The notes under the pieces are model-generated. The model had not been told where the DNA came from. It saw only the letters and a list, made by a program, of their open reading frames with translations, and made no database searches. A stretch of 64,000 nt of DNA from Clavaria fumosa (lineage: Eukaryota; Basidiomycota; Agaricomycetes; Agaricales; Clavariaceae): the NCBI GenBank assembly GCA_951802425.1, contig OX637798.1:434001-498000 (forward strand), in the 5' to 3' direction. The position numbers and the translations under genes were made by a program. Each line of letters begins with the position of its first letter. Position 1 is the first letter of the stretch. Shown here in pieces: positions 53,670-64,000 of the stretch.

Positions 53670-54745
53670 TCACTGCGTTTGCATCTCGTCACCCTGTTTT
53701 TCCTTCTGGTATCCTGCCTCATCTATGCGGCCATCCCCATCGTCCTGAAGGCCAGACTCCGGGTTCACCGCACCTCCCACCCCTTCCGCCACAGCGGCGG
53801 CAGCCACCAGCCCGACCACATCCTCTTCCGCTTCCACCGCCTTCTTGCCTCTCCTCCACCGGAAACCCTCTCTCAGCTTAAGGCCCGTGAAACGCTGCAC
53901 CCCGTCCCGAGCACGCTCCACGCCATCCACTACGCGCTCCCGCCCGCGCGCAGTCCACGTCTGCGCGCGGAGCCACCCTTCCCGGGCATGCACGCTCACG
54001 AGCGTGTGTGCGCGCGCGACCCGCGGCAGGTAGGTCTCCTCGAATGCGCGCAGGCGTGCAGACACGTTCCACAGCGTGTGTGGCAGCCAGTAGTATAGCG
54101 CCGCGACCCCCAGCGCCGTGGGCAGCAGCACCCGCGCTGCCACGCCCCCGCCTACCGCACCGCGCCGGCTGCGCTGCCGCGCGAGCACGGACCCGGAGAG
54201 AGTTGCCACGCCGACATAGAGCAGACCAGGCATCAGCGCCTCCTCTGGTGACAAGAGCGACTTGATACCGTCTACGCGGATTTCCGGATTGCTATCTCAA
54301 ATTTCTGGAGTTTGCGGGCGATGGATATGTGACCTACTTTCAACCTCGTGCTCGAAAGTGATCCAGCGCGATACAACGCCATGTAATTTGGCGTAGACAT
54401 CTGCATAGGCTTGCGTGGTCGCCCGCCGGACGTCGCCAATCCGCCGCTCGAGCGGAGACGGCTCGTCAATGACGAGAAGCAACTCTGTACCGGAGGATGG
54501 GTAAATTGGAAGCTGTAATGATTTAGCCGCTGCCAGTAGGTAGAGAGGGGGAACGGGGCACCCCACAAAAAAACTACCAACCTACCTTTGTCCGACAACT
54601 CTGGTCGACGACGGCTAGAGAGGCTGCGGCGGATGCAAACAAAATCCTTCGCGACTGAGAAAGGTGAGACGAGCTAGAGGTAGGGCGCGAATGGCGAGCG
54701 GAGTGGACGACGTACACCTCGCATCCGCAACATTGTGCTCGCCAT
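53670..54745 (-). CDS. MICOS complex subunit Mic26/Mic27 (apolipoprotein O family)
   Basis: An inner-mitochondrial-membrane protein that helps shape crista junctions and binds cardiolipin. Four exons (54,745-54,716; 54,654-54,586; 54,512-54,338; 54,271-53,670) give 291 residues. The first intron uses GTACGT after ATGCGAGGT. Family landmarks are LPIYPSSGTELLLVIDEPSP near the N-terminus, RWITFEHEVENGIKSLLSPE across intron 3, and MPGLLYVGVATLSGSVLARQ and RVLLPTALGVAALYYWLPHT as the two hydrophobic segments. The LSPEE-MPGLLYVG core is the APOO signature. The C-terminal 130 residues are Arg/Glu-rich and then acidic. The splice choice that ends exon 3 at GAAA joins VE to NGIKS, as in relatives. Confidence 0.87.
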
Positions 54746-54872
54746 CCTGGTTCGTGGAACGCGGGAGAGAATATTTACAAATTCATTTGATCCCGCCAGA
54801 ATAGGAAACATTGGAGTTTTTGTAGAATACTAGCAAATTTACAATAATGCGCAATACTGTAACTGACATGCT

Positions 54873-57800
54873 CTATTGATACCATTGTTCTCGCAGGCGC
54901 TTCCTATTCACCATTGGCTTGGTTATCATAATCGCAATTGCCAGCCCCGAAACAGTGAGCACCAGCTGGGCCTTATTGAAATCTGCCTTGAGCACGTCAA
55001 ACGTGTTCGACGGTGCCACCCTGGTGAAGAACAGATCCAGGCCATACGCGAACACCAATGACGTCGACTCGAGCAGCGCCGGGGCTGTCAATATGCGGCG
55101 GATGTTAGCCACCTACCAAGAGGTCGGATATTAGCGTCAACATGATGCGGGTGGCCGTTGGCATTTGGTACATAGGTCACGGACCTGGTACATGTGCGAC
55201 AGCACTCGTTGCGAGTCTTCATGTATAATGGGCTCGTATGGTATGAGAAACTCCTCGTGCTCCTCGGCTGTTAGTTTCCGGTCTGGTCGCCTAGGATCTA
55301 GTAGTCGTCGCGGAACCGAGTAGATCTTGTGACCGCGAGTAGCCACTAAGATTGAACGCTTCAGAACGCCATCATGGAAGAAAATGAGAGGTAAGTAACC
55401 AATGATGTCCTTGTAAGTCACTCCGAATTTGGTGGTGGTCGGAGACATGGCCGTCGTAGCAAAGAGAGTAACGTAGGATTGTTCGAGAACATTCACGGTC
55501 AACTTGCCGCTCGAGAAGGATGACATATCGGAACTTCGAGTTTCCTCGTCAACGTTGCCTTCGTAAAGCTCGACTGTGACTATTCTATAGCCTTTCGAAG
55601 CCGTCGCATCACCGACTATGGGGTCGTAGTAATGATATACAAGCCAGTTCTCCGTTAACGTTGCTTTGACATCGCAGACGCCAGAGGATGTGGAAGGGAC
55701 GATCACCCGGTATACGGTACTCCCCTTGACAGCGTCCACGAGGTAGATTCCACACCATCTGCCTCCAGACGATGCGGTCAACACAATGAAAAGATGGGGG
55801 TTCAGGTACTTGTACAGAGTTGAACGATTGCCTAAGACCCTGCCGATAGATGCGACGGGCCCGCGAGGCGAAGCTGGAGGCACGATCTCTTGAATCTTTT
55901 CATACGGAGGAAAAGATAAAGACCAGGTCGGGTATGCAACAAAGAGGTTGCTCGAGTCCAGATTTTCGGCGAATTGGTGGCCCGTCAAGTGGTCCTTGCC
56001 TTTGGTAGTAGTGCGTAGGAAGAAATGAAGCGAAGGGGCGGTCCTAGCGAACGACGCCCATATATCAGATGTTTCTGGATATACATGGGCCTGTACATCT
56101 CCGGTCAGTTATAGCAGAAGTAAACAAGAGTGACGGAATGCATACGCGGAGGGACTCGTCCAGAAGGACCACAAACTTGTTCTCATCTTGGAAGAATGTC
56201 TGGACTACACGACCATTTACTGGCTCTACGCCTTGGAGAAGCTGATTGCTCGGCGAGACCCTCCTCGAGTCTTCCCCAGTTAACGCGTCCACGTGAAACA
56301 GAACGGTGCCGATCTCAGACTAGACAAGTGAACTGATTAACAAAAAACGATGCCAACGACGGAAAGATGGAACTACTCACCTCAGATCTGCGTTCTGTCA
56401 CAATCACCACCTGTGGACTAATTTGTTCTCCATTCCCACTAGCATCCAAATTACCGACAGCGCGAGTAACAAAGATTTTGAGCGGGACGATCCGACCTTC
56501 CACAGCGCGTCCCAAGTTCAAAGTGCGACTCCACAGGATGTTTCCGTTACTCGAGTCTATGCCAAAAGCTTTACCATAATCTGTGGCGGCAACAATGATT
56601 TGTCTGAATCCAAATGGGTCTCTGGAAAAAGGATCTGCGATATCCACAGAGATGGCAGAAGCATAACTGCCTGTGGCGAAACGGTTCATGAAGTTCCATA
56701 GATACGTTGGAAAGTGCTTCAGGAGACACCTCAGTGTCCCAGACACATTTTTAAGAAACCCTGAGTACATACCTGAGCGTCCTTGATTTGCCTCGTGAGT
56801 CTATTGAAGAAACTAACACCCTGTAGGGCTAAGCGTGCAGCTTTCTTCTCTGGTAGCTCGATGAGCTGGGCCGCACTGATAGACGCTAATGACTCTTCTC
56901 GTGTCCACTGCAAATCGCTTTGCTGCCACAGCTGTACAGATCCAGTGGTTGTAGTCAACGCATAACGTGTTATTACCGTCCATCCAGACGGATTAGCGGC
57001 GTCCACTGCGACCTAGTACACAGAGTGAGACGAATATGAGTGAAGACAATAAATAGACGCACATGAGAAATGATGCCATGCTTGACGGTATCAAAGGGGA
57101 ATGTGTAGCCATGGACAAGACCTTTTCCATCCGCCAGATGAGGAGCAAAGATTTGTGCAGATGCGGCCTGGAATGTCCGAGATATAATTCACTTGTATCA
57201 ACCGGGACATGGGGCTCACGTTCAGAATATGGGACCAATATACGCGAGCTATATATATGCGCCCTTCTTTGTCGTAGCCGCCCGAATAGATGGAGTCGGA
57301 GGTATGAGGGGAGGATGCCTGCTTTGCATTTAGGTATATTAACTCCAAACCAGCCTAGCACCAGACGTACAGATCCTTCAAATTCCCAAAATCCCGTTAA
57401 ACCAGACGGTGAACTTCCGTCCAACTTCAGCGCCTGACTTGAACCGTCACTCTTGAATCCCAAGAAAATGCCCCTATCGGTTAAACCCGCATCGATCATC
57501 TTAATGTATGTCGCATCTTTTATGACAGCGACTTTTGCATTTAGTTGAGGAGAAAGTGAAAATGTCTTAATAACGCCCTGCTCCAGCCAGGCAATAAGAC
57601 CTCGGGAGACGGCATGCAAAGCAAGGAGGTCAGAGGGATAGTTGGATATAGAGGATGCCACCGCAACGCTGTTGAGAAGCGCGCCGTCCATCGAGAGGGA
57701 GGTGACGTGCAACGTGTAAGAAGCAAACGACTTGGCGACACCAATGACATAGACCTCGGAATTCGTTGAGACCAACTTATCGTAGATGACAAGTGACCTG

Positions 57801-58507
57801 AATTATGAGAATTAAGCAAAACAATCCTCGCCCCTATAATCTAGTCGGCTTACCCTTGGTCCTCAGATTTCCATGTCCACTTAATTTCACCCATTGCGCC
57901 GCCCAGTCTAGAGACCTCATTACCGTTGATTAGCACGAGAAAATCCGAGCTGCCCCTGACAAAGGCAATTGAAGCCACGGAAGATTCAGACGTGGGTGTG
58001 TTCCTATCATCGAGCGCGTGAAGTCGCCGCTCCAAAAGAAGATGGCCCGTTAAGGCGTCAAAGGCACGAAAATTAGCTCCCCCAGGTCCAGATAGCGATG
58101 CCACCACTGGAGTGAGGTTAATGAACGCTGTACGAGGGAGCAGAAATAGCACTAACCGTTCTTTTTTCTTCGAAACAACAGTACGGGGTCGTCAGGTCCG
58201 TAAACATGCCTCCAAACTGTGCTCTTTGGGTTGGAATGTGGCGTGAACAGTGGCAATAGAACGAACCAAGAGACCCATCCATAGGGTCGAGAGCGGCAAG
58301 CACGCTGCTCTCGGTGACAGTCAGTATCACGCTACGCGTCTGTGTCTTCGAATGCCCGACACGATGGAAGACAGGTGCCATGTTAGCAGAATGAGTTAGC
58401 GGTACGCCAATGAAAGTTTTGTGCCAGTTGATAGTGCCACCGTCTGGTTGGCCCAGTGCAACCGTAGAGGATGCACATAGCGCGAGTACGAGTACAGACA
58501 GTCTCAT
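54873..58507 (-). CDS. EMC1: ER membrane protein complex subunit 1 (EMC1)
   Basis: A large lumenal/transmembrane subunit of the EMC insertase, which inserts tail-anchored and multipass proteins into the ER membrane. About ten exons; the ATG at 58,507 begins a clear signal peptide ([20 protein letters not shown]). Then come PQQ-like propeller blades ([20 protein letters not shown] joining [17 protein letters not shown]), and the DUF1620 C-terminal domain ([59 protein letters not shown]). A final membrane segment [17 protein letters not shown] leads to the conserved basic tail [10 protein letters not shown]. Internal exon ends are approximate. The start lies 13 bp from that of the divergent phosphatase gene. 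Confidence 0.9.
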
Positions 58508-58520
58508 CTGCACTCTGCCG

Positions 58521-59930
58521 ATGTGGACGTGTCTTGCAACCTCGCCCTCGGTGGCTGTGACTCTCAGCTAGAGCGCAGCATCACCATTACAGCAAAAACC
58601 TTGATGCCTCTCTACAGACCAGACAGATGGATAGAGCAACTTATGACTTGCCAACACCTCCCCGAAGCAGACATGAAACTCCTTTGCGACAAAGTGCGCT
58701 CAATACTGATGGAGGAATCGAATATCCAGCCCGTCTCTAGCCCCGTAACTATCTGTGGTGACATCCACGGCCAATTTTGGGATCTTCTCGAATTGCTACG
58801 GAAGGGCGGCAACGCTCCTGAGACAAGTTATATCTTCATGGCACGTATGTTGTTGGTAGGGATCGCAGAGGACGCGCCGCTCAACCGAGACGTGTGCAGG
58901 GAGACTTTGTGGATCGGGGCCATTACAGCCTGGAGACGGTGTCCTTGTTGCTTGCTCTAAAGGCGAGGTGAACAGGATACGGTCTTGCCGCCGCCTTCTC
59001 ATATCTGAATTATGAGTAGATATCCTGACAGAATTACGCTATTACGGGGGAATCATGAAAGTAGGCAGATAACGCAGGTTTACGGTTTCTATGGTGCGTA
59101 TTCTCATATCCTAGCTCAAAACTTGACTCGAACCGCGGTAGACGAATGCCAACAAAAGTATGGCAGTGCTACTGTGTGGAAAGCATGCTGCAGTGTTTTC
59201 GATTTCTTAAATCTCGCTGCTGTTGGTTGCATTACATTTTAGCCTGCTGGTATCCGAGTCTGATAGGCGCACAGATCGTAGACGGAGAGACCCTCTGCGT
59301 CCACGGCGGGCTATCACCTGAGATTCGCACTCTGGACCAGATACGCGTACTCTCAAGAGCGCAAGAAATCCCACACGAAGGGGCATTTTGCGGTATGCCT
59401 CGTTTTACCGCTCTCTTGCGCCCTGGAACTCTCTCCTAATAATCCGCCTTCTTTGGTAGATCTCATGTGGTCAGATCCGGATAATGTTGAGAATTGGGCT
59501 GTCAGTCCACGGGGGGCCGGTTGGTTGTTTGGCGACCGCGTCACTCGGGAGGTGTGCCTCTGCCTCTATGATTGTCCTGGGAAATCCTGTGACTCAACGA
59601 GTGCCGTCTCAGTTCAATCATGTCAATTCCTTGTCCCTGATCGCCCGCGCGCACCAGCTCGTGCAAGAAGGATACAAATATATGTTCGACAATGAGCTCG
59701 TCACCGTATGGTCAGCGCCCAACTATTGCTATCGGTGCGGGAACTTGGCCTCCATACTAACCATTGGCGACGATGGGTCAAAGAGGTTCACCGTGTATCT
59801 TGCTGCTGAGGAGAACGATCGAGATAAAGCGATGCAGACTCGGAGGATGGTGAGTCGTCCTTTCCCACGTCGAAATTTATTAGACGTTGATCTCACGTTA
59901 ACGCAGAGTACAATGCCATATTTTGTGTAG
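58521..59930 (+). CDS. SIT4: Ser/Thr protein phosphatase, PP6 type (Sit4/Ppe1)
   Basis: The catalytic subunit of PP6, a metal-dependent phosphatase in cell-cycle, TOR and stress signalling. My model has nine exons: 58,521-58,528; 58,618-58,840; 58,900-58,967; 59,020-59,093; 59,142-59,221; 59,275-59,392; 59,460-59,551; 59,613-59,849; 59,907-59,930. It encodes 307 residues, close to the usual 305. Metal and catalytic motifs are [51 protein letters not shown], and [20 protein letters not shown] then [11 protein letters not shown]. The C-terminus TMPYFV resembles the PYFL tail of PP6. [13 protein letters not shown] favours PP6 over PP4. The first eight-base exon (MWT...) is tentative; an unspliced start at 58,523 would add about 35 unusual residues. 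Intron 2 needs a GC donor. Confidence 0.9.
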
Positions 59931-60244
59931 ACACGAAAGTTAATTTTTCATCATCACCACGGCTAGGATTATGTTGAATGAATGACCCATAAATCAGTGG
60001 AGCATGAATGGAAAGTAGTCAATCATGACAGAAATCTGCAAAACCGCAAGTCGCATGGGACTTACGGCGAAATCTGGACTACATACATATTCTAGATTAA
60101 GCCCATGGTATGTACTAGATGGCAAGCCTTGTTTGCTCGCTGGTGCATATCAATGGTGGGACGGAAACAGTACACGATCTGACGTACGCGGCACACAAAT
60201 ACCAAACAAAGATGCTTTGTCTACTGGGATGAGTCTTGGTAATT

Positions 60245-61663
60245 TCAACCCGCAACCGTATCATCCATAAGACGTGCATCGTTTGGTATCGTGGGCTCGT
60301 TTAATGGCGTAGTGGGCGTCACTGAGTCGAATATTGGAACAAGGGGGTCGGAGATGAATATGTTATTGCCGTGGATGTTGATAAATGAATACTGAAGATC
60401 ATTAGTGAGTGAGAAAAGACAACGGACGGATGGACAATATCAGGGAATAGGGAAGGTACGAACCTCCGCTAGCTCAGCGCCGCTCTGTCTATTGTAGTTC
60501 TGGTAAACTAAATTTGGCTGCAAAGGCTGGTGTGAGCCCCATCCTGCTGGAAATCAAGATGATTTATACGCACCTCGCTTCTGAACGGCCTGAGGCCTGC
60601 CGCCTCCATCAGGGCCCACAACTCCAATACCTCGGGAAACGTTTTCGTCCACAGGTGAATCTCGAGTAGGAGTTGTCCAAACGGCAACGGCTTTTTGGCG
60701 GCGATGTATTGCTGCAGGAGCGAGGTGAATGTAATGAATTCGTTGCCTTCAACATCGATCTTCAGTACGTCTATGTGTGTGTGTCCTAGAGAGCCCGACA
60801 TGAGCTTCGTGTGTAGAGCTGGCTTGCCAAAAGAAAACTCACCATTCAGTCTCATAAGTTCATCAAGGGTATACCTTGTCTTCCGGGCAGCTGATCCTTT
60901 GGAATCAGCGGCGACCAGCTCGTATCGCTGAAAGTGGGTGCGATGCTGCTGGGCAAGAGGCACGGCGAATCGCCGGATGGTGTGGTCGTACGCCCAAATT
61001 CGACAGTGCGTACGGTCAAGAATCGCCCGTTCAAAAGAAACCCCGAAGTTCATTCCTGTAACCAAAGTGAGCTCTACGACAACGAGAAGCCGCGTGGCGG
61101 GATTACGCGTCAGAGCGCACCGATCGTGTAAACAACGCAGTCCTGCTTGGTCTCTATCCTAGACAGGCCACAGAACCACTTCCCTCCGTCCCCCATATCT
61201 CCTATCCGCTCCAACTCGAATGGACAATCAAAAACGGCCGGAAAAAAGTCCCCTAAACGAGCAGAGGTAAAAAGACCATGATAGGCTCGTCGACCCAAAA
61301 AATGGGGACTCACACACGGTGTAGGCTGGCCATGGCTTCTTGTCTGGGGGGAACCTTTAATCGGAACGAAGAAATATTGAGTTGTCTCATCCATTTTGCG
61401 ACTGACGAAAAGCGAGGGTTTACTCACATGACAACGTCAGACGGATTCGGGCCAAACTTTCTGATCATGGCCTGCCTCTCTCGCAGCATCCACGAGTACG
61501 TGCGTTCTGCTCTCGCCAATTTGGAAAATAAGTCATTGTCCTTGGGAGGATAGGCATAGAGTGGTACGCTGTGTTGCCAGTGCAACAGCGAGTAAAGGGT
61601 AACCGAAAGCACGATGAGAAGGAGCAAGAGATAGCGAGGGGACCGGTGCCAGACTATTGGCAT
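60245..61663 (-). CDS. FkbM-type methyltransferase (METTL24-like), membrane anchored
   Basis: Six exons: 61,663-61,428; 61,354-61,314; 61,252-61,121; 61,055-60,574; 60,517-60,464; 60,391-60,245. They give 363 residues with every join in frame. The N-terminus MPIVWHRSPRYLLLLLIVLS continuing VTLYSLLHW is a signal anchor, so the enzyme should face the secretory-pathway lumen. The catalytic part has KWFCGLSRI, CVVYTIG then MNFGVSFERAILDRTHCRIW (SAM-binding region), DVLKIDVEGNEFITF (FkbM signature), and FGQLLLEIHLW. The tail PNLVYQNYNRQSGAELAE then YSFINIHG matches fungal relatives as I recall them. Substrate unknown; O-methylation of a glycan or lipid is a guess from the family. Convergent with the phosphatase gene, 314 bp apart. 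Confidence 0.85.
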
Positions 61664-61960
61664 ACTGTAGCGTATTGCGGGCAGATCCCGTCCTAGCGCT
61701 CAGCAGGTTCGCTGCGCAGAGTTCATCGCCAAGTCCGGCTATTAGTTCTCACATGCTGCAACCCTATTCCCACGTGGTGCTAAGCAGTTCGTAAAGCAGT
61801 TCATGCAATGTATTACCTTGCTTGGTCAAGCCCTCTCAAAGTTCACAATTGTGGCTGTGGCTGATTAGCGCTGATTCATTGATACTTGTTTACAATTATT
61901 TATAAGATAGGCCGCATTCACAAACAGTAAGATCACATGATGTGAGACTCATCGTGACAC
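61664..61960. other. Spacer
   Basis: Promoter side of the methyltransferase gene. No gene or repeat was recognised. Confidence 0.5.
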
Positions 61961-62948
61961 TTTGTGGGGACGGGCAATCCCCACTAAGAGCGCGTGACGC
62001 TTACATAAGCAAAAATGCGCCCAAGCCCTTGATTTCACTGACCCAAAGATATTTTACTCTCTCCTCAGTCAATTCTGAAGCATTTGGCATGGGGTTTTTT
62101 GTAAACACAGACTCTTTTATATGTAGATTACAGGAAAAATACAGACATAATTCAAAACATCTCCACTCATGTACAATTACAGCAGAAACATAAGGGGTCA
62201 TGACATAAAACCTTGTACCTATCACAGGGCATACTTCTAGTCCCCCAGATTGTCTGTCCCTCCAATAACAAAGTCTTCACTTGTGAAAATGGTATAATAG
62301 TGCTTACCTAGGTGTTCCAAAGCTCCAAATTCTTCCCCCCAGGTACACAAGGTCCCCTAAGGTGACAGAAGGATGAAATTGGCCTGAAATGCAGAGAAAA
62401 CAGTAAATTAAATGATAAGATAGGTAAATATGAAGTTTGGGAGGCTTAAGTTGTAACCTAGATTGCACACAAAGTGCACACAGAGTGTTTGAAAGTGGGG
62501 GGAGAATGAGAGCCACAGAATGAGGCCACAGAAACCTGCAGGAAACCTTGCAGTGTGTGCGCACAGCCACTGATTACATAAGCGCACAAGTCCAGCAGTG
62601 CCAAATCTGTGGGCCTCATAGAGCCTTCTACACACATTTTGGAACTTACTTTTGCTGAGAGGAAATATTCAGAAATATTATTTGAACATTTTGTTCAAGA
62701 TGGAATTTTTTTAAATGTCTTTGTTGTTTAGATAGCAACACTATCTCAATAAATAGGGCATTTTTCGAAAATCCATCTTGAACAAAAGTTTTTGAATTTA
62801 ATTTCAGACATCTTTTACACTCAAAGTTTTCTTGTAGCTGTTGTGTGGAAGGCTCTATACTGAGATGTGTTTTTGGGTCAGAGCCTTAGAGGCAGAATGC
62901 TTATATAAGCATCATGCACTCTTAGTGGGGATTGCCCGTCCCCACACT
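61961..62948. mobile_element. 1-kb terminal-inverted-repeat element, non-coding
   Basis: The left end (tttgtggggacgggcaatcc then ccactaagagcgcgtgacgcttacataagc) is repeated inverted at the right (gcttatataagcatcatgcactcttagtgg then ggattgcccgtccccaca, to about 62,948). The inverted repeats are about 48 bp with a few C/T differences. The interior is AT-rich and has no ORF of a transposase, so it is a non-autonomous DNA transposon. A related fragment lies at 32,005-32,180. Confidence 0.85.
62684..62798. repeat. Internal palindrome inside the 1-kb element
   Basis: ttttgttcaagatgga (about 62,688-62,703) is inverted as tccatcttgaacaaaa (about 62,780-62,795), with A/T-rich inner parts that also partly pair. 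It may be a smaller MITE nested in the larger one. Confidence 0.65.
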
Positions 62949-63340
62949 TTGTGATGCAATGTGACAACATGTGGCAGTTTGCCAGCACAACACCACTCTG
63001 CTGCAAGGGAGAAGAACACAGTCATACATTTTCCTTGCTCCCCTCTATTTTTCTTCTTTTCTGGCTGTAATTGCCTAGGTTTGTGATGTTGGAAGCACAT
63101 CTTCGGGCATTGGGAAAATTTTCGCAATTTGTCACGTGTCTGTCACTCCATTTGCTTATCTCAAACCTTGCAATTGCTACTCCTTATATATGCAACACCC
63201 TTCAATTGAAAATTCCAGAACCACAAATTCATTTTAATTATATGTCTGCATAAATCTGTGGTTTTATTTTTATTTCAAATATCTAGGGGTAGGTTCCTTA
63301 GGCAAAATACAGCTTTGTCACGCAATTGAACATGTGATCT
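62949..63340. other. AT-rich spacer between two DNA transposons
   Basis: No gene was recognised. Short ORFs only. Confidence 0.5.
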
Positions 63341-64000
63341 TAGGGCCCGTTCGGCAGCAGTTTCTCGCGCGAAAATATCGAGCCTCTACCACAATCTGAC
63401 CAGTCCGAGATTAGATAGAGCTTTCTGTGATTGAGAAATTAGTCATGTTCACCGAACACAAATACTAGATTATTATTCAATCTCTACTGTATGCACACAT
63501 GGTCAGAACATCTTCTGGAGACTATGCACGCCTGAGACTGCAACAGAAGATGGTCTTGATGGCAGTCTTGGCTGGCGCAGCTGCTGTTCATCAGGTTGCT
63601 TCTCGGTACTATGACAAGACTCCCAGGAATACGTCAAAGCTCACAGGACTGGACTGGGTCAATGAGCTAAATCAAGGTCACCATACTCGCTTCTACGACA
63701 ACCTTGGGATGAACCGACATGTGTTCCATGCCTTGATACAAGCTTTGATCTCAAAGGCTGAGCTGGGCGACACCAAGCATGTAACGCTTGAGGAACAGCT
63801 GGCGGTGTTCCTATATTTCAGCGTGACTGGTTGCTCTATTCGGAAGCTCCAGGAACGGTTTCAGAGGAGCGCTGACACAATCTCAAAGTGGGTAGCTCTT
63901 GCGCTCACACCTTGTCACTGCTCTTAATTTAAGATGGACTTGATAGGATTTTGCATCGGCTTGTGAATGCGTTCACATCCAATCAGTTTTACCCAAGTTA
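63341..64000 (+). mobile_element. PIF/Harbinger-like transposon, 5' part (runs off the window)
   Basis: The element probably starts at about 63,341 with gggcccgttcggcagcag, a terminus style common in PIF/Harbinger elements. It is followed by a leader and the transposase gene. The right end lies beyond the window. Confidence 0.6.
63499..64000 (+). CDS. Harbinger-like transposase, N-terminal part
   Basis: Exon 1 is 63,499-63,887 (MVRTSSGDYARLRLQQKMVL...). An intron 63,888-63,946 (gtgggt...gatag, 59 bp) joins exon 2 in frame (...DTISK then ILHRLVNAFTSNQFYPS). YYDKTPRNTSKLTGLDWVNE, FYDNLGMNRHVFHALIQALI and EEQLAVFLYFSVTGCSIRKL form the helix-turn-helix N-terminal domain typical of fungal Harbinger transposases (DDE_Tnp_4 group). 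The catalytic DDE part must follow outside the window. No stop or frameshift is seen, so this copy may be intact. Confidence 0.8.

Overview
The window is nuclear DNA of a basidiomycete fungus, most probably an Agaricomycete. The genes have many 50-90 bp GT-AG introns, their protein families are fungal, and a short CaaX-ending pheromone precursor of the basidiomycete type is present. No taxon can be named from the sequence alone.

Layout. Bases 1 to about 39,200 are a nested transposable-element block. From the left it holds a CpG-rich repeat with a 72-bp GGTCGCGA array (copy A); a Tad1-like LINE carrying a small palindromic MITE; a transposase-like gene cut by the LINE and by an almost pristine Copia element (6,637-11,630, target duplication CAAAT); a 61-bp minisatellite; and a solo Gypsy LTR. 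Next come two full-length Gypsy/chromovirus copies of one family in opposite orientation (E1 14,784-20,404 +, E2 32,771-38,386 -). Between them lie repeat copy B, a younger chromovirus (23,356-30,419 -) with two extra ORFs, and about 1.5 kb of CCG/TTG satellite. The flanks of E1 and E2 are swapped. Target duplications, the two ends of a DNA transposon and the two halves of a retropepsin ORF all rejoin if 20.4-32.8 kb is flipped, so this segment appears inverted by recombination between E1 and E2, or is misassembled.

Bases 41,450-61,670 are a compact gene island: Cla4-like PAK kinase (+), CNOT11 (-), mating-pheromone precursor (+), trehalose-synthase regulatory subunit (-), intradiol dioxygenase (+), MICOS Mic26/27 (-), EMC1 (-), PP6-type phosphatase Sit4/Ppe1 (+) and an FkbM-type methyltransferase (-). 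From 61,900 to the end there is a 1-kb terminal-inverted-repeat element and the 5' part of a PIF/Harbinger-like transposase gene.

Most island genes are housekeeping genes packed tightly; EMC1 and the phosphatase start about 13 bp apart. The pheromone gene lies about 2.6 kb from the CLA4-like gene. As I recall, these two are neighbours at the B (pheromone/receptor) mating-type region of several Agaricomycetes, so the window may sit at the edge of that region. No STE3 receptor was found here. In the transposon block nearly all inactivating stops are TGA, and paired copies show TGA against CGA or CAA, a footprint of CpG deamination.
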